Source: Pseudomonadota bacterium
GTDB taxonomy: Bacteria > Pseudomonadota > Alphaproteobacteria > Rhizobiales > Xanthobacteraceae
Direction: 5' to 3'
DNA: 5,180 bases
Assembly (NCBI GenBank): GCA_023432845.1
Contig: JAEZEY010000151.1
Span: forward strand, 1-5,180
Both the position numbers and the translations under genes were made by a program. Shown one piece after another: positions 1 to 5,180 of this stretch (the stretch's first letter is position 1; every line of letters starts with the position of its first letter). A model generated the notes under the pieces. It saw nothing but the letters and a program-made list of their open reading frames with translations, was not told where the DNA came from and did not search any database.

Positions 1-1889
1 AGCCCCTCCAGCTCCTCGATCAGCTTCGCGATTACGCTCAGGCCCCCGTCCCAGAATTTCGGGTCGCGGGCGTCGAGGCCAAACGGGGCCAGCAGTTCGG
101 AATGATGCTTGGTGCCGCCGGCCGACAGCATGGCCAGATAGCGCTCGGCAAAGCCGCTCTCGGATTGCTCGTAGACCGCATAGAGCGAGTTCACGAGGCA
201 GTCGCCGAAGGCATAGGCGTAGACGTAGAACGGCGAATGAATGAAGTGCGGGATGTAGACCCAGAAAGTCTCGTAACCCGGTCTTAGATCGATCGCCGGC
301 CCGAGGCTTTCCGACTGCACCGACATCCACAGTTCGCAGAGCTTGTCGGCGGTGAGTTCGCCATTGCGTCGCTCGGTGTGGACCTTGCGTTCGAAGGTGT
401 AGAACGCGATCTGCCGCACCACCGTGTTGATCATGTCCTCCACCTTGGCGGCGAGCATGGCCTTGCGCTGCTTCCGGTCCGTGGTGTTGGCGAGCAGCTT
501 GCGGAAGGTCAGCATTTCGCCGAACACGCTGGCGGTCTCGGCGAGCGTGAGCGGCGTCGGCGCCATCAGCGCGCCGTTCGGCGCCGCCAGCACCTGGTGC
601 ACGCCATGACCCAGCTCATGCGCCAGCGTCATGACATCGCGCGGCTTGCCCTGATAGTTGATCAGCACATAGGGGTGCGCCGATGGCACGGTCGGATGCG
701 AAAACGCGCCGGGCTGCTTGCCCGGACGAACGCCGGCATCGATCCAGTTCTTCTGGAAGAAGCGATCGGCCACTTCCGCCATCGTCGGTGAAAAGGCGCC
801 ATAGGCCGTGAGCACCGTATTGCGCGCGTCGGTCCACGGAATGCTGCGCTGCTCGACCTTGGGCAGCGGCGCGTTGCGATCCCAATGCGCCAGCTTCTTC
901 TTGCCGAACCAGCTCGCCTTCAGCGCGTAATAGCGGTGCGACAGCTTCGGATAAGCGGCCCGCACCGCCGACACCAAAGCCTCGACCACCTCCGGCTCGA
1001 CGCGGTTCGACAGATGCCGCGCATCGGCGACATCCCTGAAGCCGCGCCAGCGGTCGGAGATTTCCTTGTCCTTGGCGAGCGTATTGGTGATCAGGGTGAA
1101 CGGCCGCAGATTGGCCTTGAAGGTTTTCGCCAAGGCCTCGGCGGCATCCTTGCGCTTCTTGCCGTCGGTGTCCTGCATGAAGTTGAGCGTCGGCTCGATC
1201 GGCAATTCCTTGCCGCGCACCTTGAAGCGCAGCGCCGCGATGGTGTCGTCGAACAATCTGTTCCACGCCGAATACGCGGTCAGCGACTTCTCGTGGAACA
1301 ACTGCTCGATGCGATCCTCGAGCTGATACGGCTTTTCCTTGCGCACATCCTCGATCCACGGCCGGTAGTGGCTGAGCGGACCTTCGGCCATCGCGCTGTC
1401 GAGGAGCTTGTCGTCGATGCGGTTGAGCTCGAGATCGAAAAAGAGGAGATGCGAATACGCCGTCGTGATGCGCTCATTCATGTCGCCGTAGAACTTGGCG
1501 ATCGTCTGGTCGGTCGAATTGCCGGCATGCAGCAGCCCGGCATAGGAGCCGATGCGGCCGAGCACGTCGGCGATCTTCTCATAGCGCTTCACCGCCTCGC
1601 ACAACGCCTCGCTGGCGCCGGGCTGCGCCGCCAGCACGCCAAGCTTGCCCTTGTACAGTTCCTCGAAGGCCACGCATTCGCTGTCCATCCAGGACAGGTC
1701 CTGCTTGAGCGCGGTGCTCTCGATGCCCGGATAGAGATCGTCGAGATTCCAGTCCGGCAGGTCGCCGAGCCTGACGGCGCCACCCGCCTTCGGCCGGCGG
1801 CCGGCTGCGGCCTTCCGTGCAGTTCTGGTCTTGCTGGAAACCGAAGTCTTGCGGGCACGGTTGACGGCGCGCTTGGAGGCTTTGGACAT
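1..1889 (-). CDS. pepF: M3 family zinc oligoendopeptidase (PepF type), C-terminus beyond window
   Basis: This is a cytoplasmic zinc metallopeptidase that, by family, cleaves short peptides inside the cell and so helps recycle them. The frame is open for 629 codons from an ATG at 1889-1887 and runs off the window at base 1, so only the last residues are missing (relatives are usually about 600-630 residues). The zinc site HELGH is at residues 424-428, with H424 and H428 as ligands and E425 as catalytic base; E451 in LAETAS, 27 residues after H424, is the expected third ligand. The segment around residues 548-562, with H548, H551, Y555, Y557 and Y559, matches the conserved His/Tyr substrate-binding stretch of M3 enzymes. 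An in-frame TAA at 1925-1923 and no other good start fix the ATG. The ribosome site is weak (AGG about 6 bases upstream). Residues 1-40 are a basic tail with 14 Lys/Arg and no acidic residue; the family core begins near residue 43. The family assignment is firm, but the exact substrate is unknown. Confidence 0.95.
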   Translation of the reverse strand, partial: MSKASKRAVNRARKTSVSSKTRTARKAAAGRRPKAGGAVRLGDLPDWNLDDLYPGIESTALKQDLSWMDSECVAFEELYKGKLGVLAAQPGASEALCEAVKRYEKIADVLGRIGSYAGLLHAGNSTDQTIAKFYGDMNERITTAYSHLLFFDLELNRIDDKLLDSAMAEGPLSHYRPWIEDVRKEKPYQLEDRIEQLFHEKSLTAYSAWNRLFDDTIAALRFKVRGKELPIEPTLNFMQDTDGKKRKDAAEALAKTFKANLRPFTLITNTLAKDKEISDRWRGFRDVADARHLSNRVEPEVVEALVSAVRAAYPKLSHRYYALKASWFGKKKLAHWDRNAPLPKVEQRSIPWTDARNTVLTAYGAFSPTMAEVADRFFQKNWIDAGVRPGKQPGAFSHPTVPSAHPYVLINYQGKPRDVMTLAHELGHGVHQVLAAPNGALMAPTPLTLAETASVFGEMLTFRKLLANTTDRKQRKAMLAAKVEDMINTVVRQIAFYTFERKVHTERRNGELTADKLCELWMSVQSESLGPAIDLRPGYETFWVYIPHFIHSPFYVYAYAFGDCLVNSLYAVYEQSESGFAERYLAMLSAGGTKHHSELLAPFGLDARDPKFWDGGLSVIAKLIEELEG

Positions 1890-1926
1890 TGGACCTGTCG
1901 ATCGTTGAGAAACCGCGGGAATTTAC

Positions 1927-1954
1927 AACATAGGCACGATCGCAAGGCTGGCAA
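1927..1954 (-). promoter_or_regulatory. Candidate sigma-70-type promoter for the peptidase gene
   Basis: Read on the minus strand, TTGCCA (1954-1949) matches five of six bases of the -35 consensus. After a 16-base spacer comes TATGTT (1932-1927), which matches four of six bases of the -10 consensus. Transcription from it would begin near 1920 and give a leader of about 30 bases before the ATG at 1889. The match is by eye. Alphaproteobacterial promoters are often degenerate, so this is a reasonable candidate only. Confidence 0.4.
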
Positions 1955-2057
1955 CCGCTGCGAACGTCGCACGACTTCGTGGCGGATCATGACGGGTCCG
2001 GCGCCGCCGGCGCACGCTGCAGGCCCGTCTTGCACCGCAGCATGGACGCTAGATCCG

Positions 2058-2086
2058 TTGCACTTTTCCCGTTTCAGCGTTATCAG
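2058..2086 (+). promoter_or_regulatory. Weak candidate promoter for the CaCA exchanger gene
   Basis: TTGCAC at 2058-2063 and TATCAG at 2081-2086 are separated by an ideal 17 bases. They match the -35 and -10 consensus at three and four positions. The start would fall near 2093, just before the hairpin-rich leader at 2101-2164. No better pair was seen between 1955 and 2100, but the match is weak and could be chance. Confidence 0.25.
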
Positions 2087-2100
2087 GTGGCCGTTTTATC

Positions 2101-2164
2101 CCAGACCGGGCCCCTCTGGCAGCCGCGAGGCTGCGATGTCGGCTGGACTCCACAGGAGTGGTCC
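2101..2164 (+). promoter_or_regulatory. Hairpin-rich 5' leader abutting the exchanger start codon
   Basis: Three small stems follow one another and end at the base before the ATG. The first is CCAGA/TCTGG (2101-2105 with 2115-2119). The second is GCAGCC/GGCTGC (2119-2124 with 2129-2134), closed by a GCGA (GNRA-type) tetraloop; base 2119 is shared with the first stem. The third is GGA/TCC (2145-2147 with 2162-2164) continuing as CCAC/GTGG (2150-2153 with 2158-2161), which puts most of the Shine-Dalgarno AGGAG in its loop. CAGCCG (2120-2125) can instead pair with CGGCTG (2140-2145), which would compete with stems two and three. This could be a translation-control leader for a cation transporter. 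Short stems are common by chance in GC-rich DNA, and I do not recognise a known riboswitch class. Confidence 0.3.
2154..2158 (+). promoter_or_regulatory. Ribosome binding site AGGAG for the exchanger
   Basis: AGGAG lies six bases before the ATG at 2165. It decides the start: the frame stays open upstream to an ATG at 1979, but that stretch encodes no transmembrane or family-like sequence and has no comparable ribosome site. Four of the five bases sit in the loop of the hairpin at 2145-2164 and the last one is paired. Confidence 0.75.
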
Positions 2165-3154
2165 ATGCTGACTATCGGTCAATTCATCACCGGTTTTGTG
2201 CTGCTCCTGTTCGGGGCGGAATATCTCGTGCGCGGCGCCGTGGCCCTGGCCCGCAGGCTCGACGTCTCGCCGATGATCATCGGCATGACCATCGTCGCCT
2301 ATGGCACCACCGCCCCCGAACTGGTTGTGAGCCTGCAAGCCGCGATCGATGGCCTTCCCGGCATCTCGGTCGGCAATGTCGTCGGCTCCAACATCGCCAA
2401 CATTCTTCTGATCCTCGGTGTGTCGGCGATCGTTTTCCCCATCGTCGTGAAACCGAAAGAGATCATGCGCGATGCGGCCGTGTGCATGGGCGCGGCCCTG
2501 GTATTCACCGCGCTCGCGTTGTCCGGAACCATCGATCGCTGGCAGGGCGCGCTGATGGTCGCCATGCTCGTCACATATTCGGTCTTTGCCTTCGTTCAGG
2601 AGCGCCGACGCGGCAAGCACGACGATCCGGGCGACTTGGCGGAGGAATTGGCGGAAGAGTTCAAGGAGCCGCCCAAGCCGGCGTGGTTGTCGATTCTTTC
2701 CGTGGTCGGCGGTGTCGTCGCCGTCGTGACCGGTGCCAGACTTCTCGTGACGGCGGCCGTCGCGACGGCCAGAACGCTCGGCGTCGACGAAGCGGTGATC
2801 GGACTGACGATCGTCGCGGTCGGCACCTCGCTACCGGAACTGGCCACCGCGGTGGTGGCGGCTTTCCGCAAGCACTCCGATGTTGCCGTCGGCAACATCC
2901 TTGGAGCCGGCATTTACAATCTGTTTGCCATCATGGGACTGGTGGCGGTGGTCGCGCCCGTTCCGGTGCCCCCGCAGATCGTCGCGTTCGATCTGTGGGT
3001 CATGCTCGCGGTCACAGCGCTGCTGCTCGTCCTGCTGCTCGTGCGCAACGGTCTCAGCCGGCCGGTCGGCATCATGTTCGTGGCGGGCTTCATCGCCTAC
3101 TCGGCACTCCAGTATTACGGCGTCGACAAACTGCTGGCGGGCGGCGGGTCTTAA
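2165..3154 (+). CDS. Calcium/sodium antiporter, CaCA family (YrbG-like)
   Basis: This is an integral inner-membrane exchanger of 329 residues, a normal length for prokaryotic CaCA proteins, likely with ten membrane segments. It has the two inverted alpha repeats of the family. Alpha-1 spans about residues 17-85, with GTTAPE at 47-52 (E52 acidic ligand) and GNVVGSNIANIL at 70-81. Alpha-2 spans about 190-258, with GTSLPE at 220-225 (E225 ligand) and GNILGAGIYNLF at 243-254. The halves are joined by a charged cytoplasmic loop, about residues 146-172, with an Arg/Lys start and an acidic middle (DLAEELAEEF). By family it moves calcium or another cation against sodium or possibly protons; the sequence does not settle which. 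Alpha-2 is odd: the usual GSNxxN reads GAGIYN, which loses a Ser and an Asn, and N252 stands where the archaeal exchanger NCX_Mj has an Asp. A strong AGGAG supports the start. The regulator follows 65 bases downstream. Confidence 0.93.
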   Translation: MLTIGQFITGFVLLLFGAEYLVRGAVALARRLDVSPMIIGMTIVAYGTTAPELVVSLQAAIDGLPGISVGNVVGSNIANILLILGVSAIVFPIVVKPKEIMRDAAVCMGAALVFTALALSGTIDRWQGALMVAMLVTYSVFAFVQERRRGKHDDPGDLAEELAEEFKEPPKPAWLSILSVVGGVVAVVTGARLLVTAAVATARTLGVDEAVIGLTIVAVGTSLPELATAVVAAFRKHSDVAVGNILGAGIYNLFAIMGLVAVVAPVPVPPQIVAFDLWVMLAVTALLLVLLLVRNGLSRPVGIMFVAGFIAYSALQYYGVDKLLAGGGS

Positions 3155-3165
3155 GCAGCCGTTAA
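3151..3165 (+). promoter_or_regulatory. CtrA-type binding box TTAA-N7-TTAA upstream of the response regulator
   Basis: TTAA at 3151-3154 and TTAA at 3162-3165 are separated by exactly seven bases. This is the full consensus for CtrA, the cell-cycle response regulator conserved in most alphaproteobacteria. The box overlaps the exchanger stop codon (3152-3154), and its end lies 54 bases before the regulator ATG. CtrA boxes often overlap a -35 element, which would place a start near 3190-3200. No convincing -10 is visible. Part of the first half-site is forced by the TAA stop, which raises the chance of coincidence. Confidence 0.5.
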
Positions 3166-3210
3166 GCGGTCAGGGCCACATTGCTCCAAATCGGCACAAC
3201 TGCCGCCTCT

Positions 3211-3214
3211 GGAG
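3211..3214 (+). promoter_or_regulatory. Ribosome binding site GGAG for the response regulator
   Basis: GGAG lies five bases before the ATG at 3220. It favours this start over the in-frame TTG at 3181, because the 13 residues that TTG would add precede the first beta strand of the receiver and look unlike it. A small stem, CGGCA/TGCCG (3192-3196 with 3201-3205, loop CAAC), sits just upstream and leaves the site open. Confidence 0.7.
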
Positions 3215-3219
3215 CGTAT

Positions 3220-4758
3220 ATGTCCCAAGTCGTGTTGATCGCCGACGACGATCCGGTTCAGCGTCGCCTGCTTGAAGCGATGGTGCAGCGTTTCGGCTAC
3301 CGGCCGATGACCGCCGAGGGCGGCGATGCGGCCTTGCGTGTGCTGACCGGCGAGACCGCGCAGCCGGTCGATTGCGTCATCCTCGACCTCGTCATGCCTG
3401 ACCTCGACGGCCTCGGCGTCCTGTCGCGGATGCGTCAGTCCGGCCTCGACATCCCCGTCATCGTTCAGACCGCCCATGGCGGCATCGACAATGTCGTCTC
3501 GGCGATGCGCGCCGGCGCCACCGATTTCGTCGTCAAGCCGGCCAGCCCCGAACGCCTGGAGGTGTCGCTGCGCAACGCGCTCGCCGCCCGCGCGCTGGCT
3601 GGCGAACTGCAGCGCGTCAAGCGCAGCCGCGACGGCACATTGAGCCTCGCCGACGTCATCACCCGCTCTTCGGCGATGACGCCGGTGCTGAAAGCCGCGG
3701 AGAAAACCGCCGCCTCTGACATTCCCGTACTGCTCGACGGCGAAAGCGGCGTCGGCAAGGAATTGATGGCACGCGCCATTCACGGCTCCGGCGAACGCCG
3801 CGCCAAACCCTTCGTCGCCGTCAACTGCGGCGCCCTGCCTGAACATCTGATCGAGTCGATCCTGTTCGGCCACGAGAAAGGCGCGTTCACCGGCGCCACC
3901 GAGAAGCACACCGGCAAATTCGTCGAAGCCGACGGTGGCACGCTATTTCTTGATGAGGTCGGCGAACTGCCGGCGGCGGCGCAGGTGAAATTGTTGCGCG
4001 CGCTGCAGGAGAGCGAAGTCGAGCCCGTCGGCTCCCGCAAGACCGTGAAGGTCGATGTGCGCATCATCTCCGCCACCAATCGCGATCTGATCTCCGAGGT
4101 AAAGGCCGGGCGCTTCCGCGAAGACCTGTTTTATCGCCTGCACGTTTTCCCGATCACTATCCCGCCGCTGCGACAACGGCCGGAAGATATCGAGGCGCTC
4201 GCGCGGCACTTCGTGATGCGCATCGCCGCCGAGCAGGGCAAGCGCATCCGCGGCTTCGATGCCGCGACGCTTGCCGCGCTCACGGCCTATCGCTGGCCCG
4301 GCAATGTGCGCCAACTCGAGAACGCGATTTATCGCGCCGTCGTCATGGCGGATGGCGACACGATCGGCGTCGGCGAATTTCCGCAACTCGCCGGCGTGTG
4401 CGGCGATACGATGGTAAACGTAAGCGCACCTGACACAGTACCGTTAATGGAGCCCGCGCCCGTTTACGTTGACGGCAGCATCAGCTTGCAGGAGCGCATG
4501 CTGCGGCTTAATCCTTCGGCTATGACGCAGACCCAACCAGTGCTGTCGTTAACCGACGATCACAACGACGTGAAACCGCTCGAGGACATCGAGCGCGAAG
4601 TGATCCGCTTTGCCATCGAGCATTATCGCGGGCAGATGTCGGAAGTGGCACGTCGTCTCAAAATCGGACGATCGACTCTGTATCGCAAGCTCGAAACCCT
4701 GCAAATGCAGGATGAAACGAGCATCGCGCCGGGCGACGAGACCATCAACGCCGGTTAA
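3220..4758 (+). CDS. Sigma-54-dependent response regulator, NtrC class (TacA-like)
   Basis: This is a cytoplasmic two-component transcription activator of 512 residues. The receiver (about 1-120) has acidic pocket D10/D11, phospho-acceptor D56, T84 and K106. The AAA+ sigma-54 interaction domain (about 145-385) has Walker A GESGVGKE at 174-181 (K180), the sigma-54 contact loop GAFTGA at 221-226, Walker B LFLDE ending D245-E246, N287 of sensor I, likely arginine fingers R298 and R300 in GRFREDLFYRL (297-307), and sensor II WPGNVRQLEN at 359-368. A linker of about 60 residues (392-452) leads to a Fis-type helix-turn-helix at about 453-495 (EVARRLKIGRSTLYRKL). All catalytic motifs are intact, so it should be a phosphorylation-gated activator of sigma-54 promoters. 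No histidine kinase is visible, so the partner is probably encoded elsewhere. The CtrA-like box upstream and the domain order recall Caulobacter TacA, but orthology is inference. The linker is somewhat long for NtrC-type proteins. Confidence 0.95.
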   Translation: MSQVVLIADDDPVQRRLLEAMVQRFGYRPMTAEGGDAALRVLTGETAQPVDCVILDLVMPDLDGLGVLSRMRQSGLDIPVIVQTAHGGIDNVVSAMRAGATDFVVKPASPERLEVSLRNALAARALAGELQRVKRSRDGTLSLADVITRSSAMTPVLKAAEKTAASDIPVLLDGESGVGKELMARAIHGSGERRAKPFVAVNCGALPEHLIESILFGHEKGAFTGATEKHTGKFVEADGGTLFLDEVGELPAAAQVKLLRALQESEVEPVGSRKTVKVDVRIISATNRDLISEVKAGRFREDLFYRLHVFPITIPPLRQRPEDIEALARHFVMRIAAEQGKRIRGFDAATLAALTAYRWPGNVRQLENAIYRAVVMADGDTIGVGEFPQLAGVCGDTMVNVSAPDTVPLMEPAPVYVDGSISLQERMLRLNPSAMTQTQPVLSLTDDHNDVKPLEDIEREVIRFAIEHYRGQMSEVARRLKIGRSTLYRKLETLQMQDETSIAPGDETINAG

Positions 4759-4856
4759 TCATTAAAATTTTAGCGATCGCTCGTCGCGTTCACTTTAGTG
4801 CAAGGTAAGCGGCGGCCGCTCGCCGATTTCATTTCGTTACGCGCGCCGTTCGGTTG

Positions 4857-4862
4857 CATAAT
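4857..4862 (+). promoter_or_regulatory. Possible -10 element (CATAAT) for the exported-protein gene
   Basis: CATAAT matches five of six bases of the -10 consensus and lies in the only AT-leaning part of the otherwise GC-rich region before the gene at 4985. No good -35 hexamer lies 16-18 bases upstream, so either an activator or another sigma factor would be needed, or the match is chance. The leader would be about 115 bases long. Confidence 0.22.
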
Positions 4863-4938
4863 ACGCTGACAAAACCCGATCTATGCTGACCGTGCCGGAA
4901 AGGCCGGCCGGCATCCGGTTAGCAAGACGTATCGCATT

Positions 4939-4948
4939 CGATGCATCG
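4939..4948. repeat. Perfect 10-base palindrome CGATGCATCG
   Basis: The palindrome is 36 bases before the ATG at 4985, between the possible promoter and the ribosome site. The left flank repeats part of it (GCAT at 4934-4937 against ATGC at 4941-4944). A dimeric repressor site or a small RNA hairpin are both possible. I do not recognise the motif as a known operator. Confidence 0.35.
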
Positions 4949-4971
4949 TGTTAACGGACGCCGTGTGGTGC

Positions 4972-4980
4972 GGAGTGAAG
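4972..4980 (+). promoter_or_regulatory. Ribosome binding site region for the exported protein
   Basis: GGAG at 4972-4975 is nine bases before the ATG at 4985, and GAAG at 4977-4980 is four bases before it. The first has the better sequence and a tolerable spacing. It supports the ATG at 4985 over an internal ATG at codon 10, which would also remove the charged start of the signal peptide. Confidence 0.55.
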
Positions 4981-4984
4981 CGTA

Positions 4985-5180
4985 ATGCGTAAGACCAGGC
5001 TCGAGCGTTTGATGGCCGGCACGATGCTGGCTGCTACAACGGCGGCTATGACAGCGATGGCGACGCCGTCCTTCGCCGCGCCTGACAACATCCGCCAAGT
5101 CGCGCCGCTGCCGCCCTCGCTTAACGGCGTGCGCATCATTCAGCGCCGTCCTGAACCGATGCCGGAGCGCACCGAGCCGC
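4985..5180 (+). CDS. Exported protein of unknown function, N-terminal part only
   Basis: Only 65 codons are inside the window, and the reading frame continues past the edge. The N-terminus is a textbook Sec signal peptide: a basic start (MRKTRLER), a hydrophobic, Ala/Met/Thr-rich core at about residues 10-26, and a likely signal peptidase I cut after SFA at residues 29-31. The product should therefore be periplasmic or secreted. The visible mature part is rich in Pro and Arg (for example APLPPS at 40-45 and RRPEPMPERTEP at 54-65), typical of a disordered spacer before a folded or anchoring domain. It shows no recognisable catalytic motif. A cell-envelope enzyme such as an L,D-transpeptidase with a Pro-rich N-terminus is one option, but nothing here proves it. 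The gene is co-directional with the regulator but 226 bases downstream, so it probably has its own promoter. Confidence 0.8.
   Translation, partial: MRKTRLERLMAGTMLAATTAAMTAMATPSFAAPDNIRQVAPLPPSLNGVRIIQRRPEPMPERTEP

Larger units (their letters stand above)
4759..4984. other. Intergenic region with AT-rich and palindromic segments, no clear terminator
   Basis: These 226 bases contain no credible gene. Just after the regulator stop are two abutting palindromes, TAAAATTTTA (4763-4772) and GCGATCGC (4773-4780). Neither makes a typical rho-independent terminator, because no GC stem followed by a T run exists. CACTTTAGTG (4791-4800) and GCGGCCGC (4812-4819) are further small palindromes. GCTGAC occurs twice, at 4865-4870 and 4885-4890. 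A six-base stem TGCCGG/CCGGCA (4893-4898 with 4908-4913) lacks a T tract. I searched by eye for GG-N10-GC sigma-54 sites on the plus strand and found none that fits. Confidence 0.6.

Noticed and set aside
684..699. Sigma-54-like TGGCAC...GC on the plus strand inside the peptidase
   Set aside because: The GG to GC distance is 11 rather than the required 10 bases, and it lies antisense within a coding region with no gene to drive.
616..1359. Second minus-strand frame within the peptidase
   Set aside because: It lies in a different frame from the HELGH-containing one, is Arg/Ala/Gly-rich in the way of a frame-shifted translation, and the true frame runs unbroken from 1889 to the edge, so there is no frameshift.
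1979..2164. Upstream extension of the exchanger from an ATG at 1979
   Set aside because: The 62 extra residues contain no membrane segment or family similarity, and the AGGAG six bases before 2165 fits the usual CaCA N-terminus.
2087..2164. yybP-ykoY manganese riboswitch before the exchanger
   Set aside because: This class often precedes cation exporters, but I could not find its conserved loop sequences. Only simple short hairpins are visible.
885..2171. Long plus-strand open frame (428 codons) opposite the peptidase
   Set aside because: It is antisense to a gene with clear M3 motifs, shows no family-like domains, and runs through the peptidase start and the intergenic region. GC-rich DNA often leaves such frames open.
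3181..3219. TTG start of the regulator at 3181
   Set aside because: It adds 13 residues before the receiver's first strand. The ATG at 3220 has a GGAG at good spacing.
3151..3909. Minus-strand frame under the receiver and AAA+ domain
   Set aside because: It is antisense to a protein with every catalytic motif intact, and its own translation is low-complexity Gly/Ala/Arg with no recognisable domain.
4892..4914. Stem TGCCGG/CCGGCA as a terminator of the regulator
   Set aside because: It is over 130 bases past the stop codon and has no run of T after it.

Overview
The window reads as chromosomal DNA from a GC-rich alphaproteobacterium. The best guess is the Bradyrhizobium/Rhodopseudomonas/Afipia part of the Hyphomicrobiales. 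This rests on base composition, the protein families, and an exact TTAA-N7-TTAA CtrA-type box. No species-level claim is possible. Nothing in it points to a phage, transposon, CRISPR array, tRNA or rRNA, and it looks like an ordinary housekeeping/regulatory region.

Layout. (1) 1-1889, minus strand: nearly all of an M3-family zinc oligoendopeptidase (PepF type), with its C-terminus cut off by the window edge. It carries an unusual 40-residue Lys/Arg/Ala-rich N-terminal tail. (2) 1890-2164: a divergent intergenic region. It holds a plausible minus-strand promoter for the peptidase, a weaker plus-strand promoter, and a run of small hairpins that ends exactly at the next start codon. (3) 2165-3154, plus: a 329-residue inner-membrane CaCA-family (sodium/calcium exchanger, YrbG-like) transporter with two alpha repeats. 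(4) 3155-3219: a short gap that starts within a CtrA-like box overlapping the exchanger stop codon. (5) 3220-4758, plus: a complete 512-residue NtrC-class response regulator (receiver, sigma-54 AAA+, Fis-type HTH) that resembles Caulobacter TacA in architecture. (6) 4759-4984: an intergenic stretch with AT-rich and palindromic segments but no clear terminator. (7) 4985-5180, plus: the start of an exported protein with a clear signal peptide, cut off by the window edge.

How they relate. The exchanger and the regulator are co-directional with a 65-base gap, so read-through is possible. The CtrA-like box suggests the regulator also has its own cell-cycle-linked promoter. The peptidase is divergent and probably unrelated in function. 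The last gene may be controlled separately, and I found no sigma-54 (GG-N10-GC) promoter in front of it that would make it an obvious target of the regulator.

I did not find a clearly new multi-gene system. The observations most worth testing are the CtrA-like box in front of the sigma-54 regulator, the hairpin leader with alternative pairings in front of the cation exchanger, and the altered second ion-binding repeat of the exchanger.
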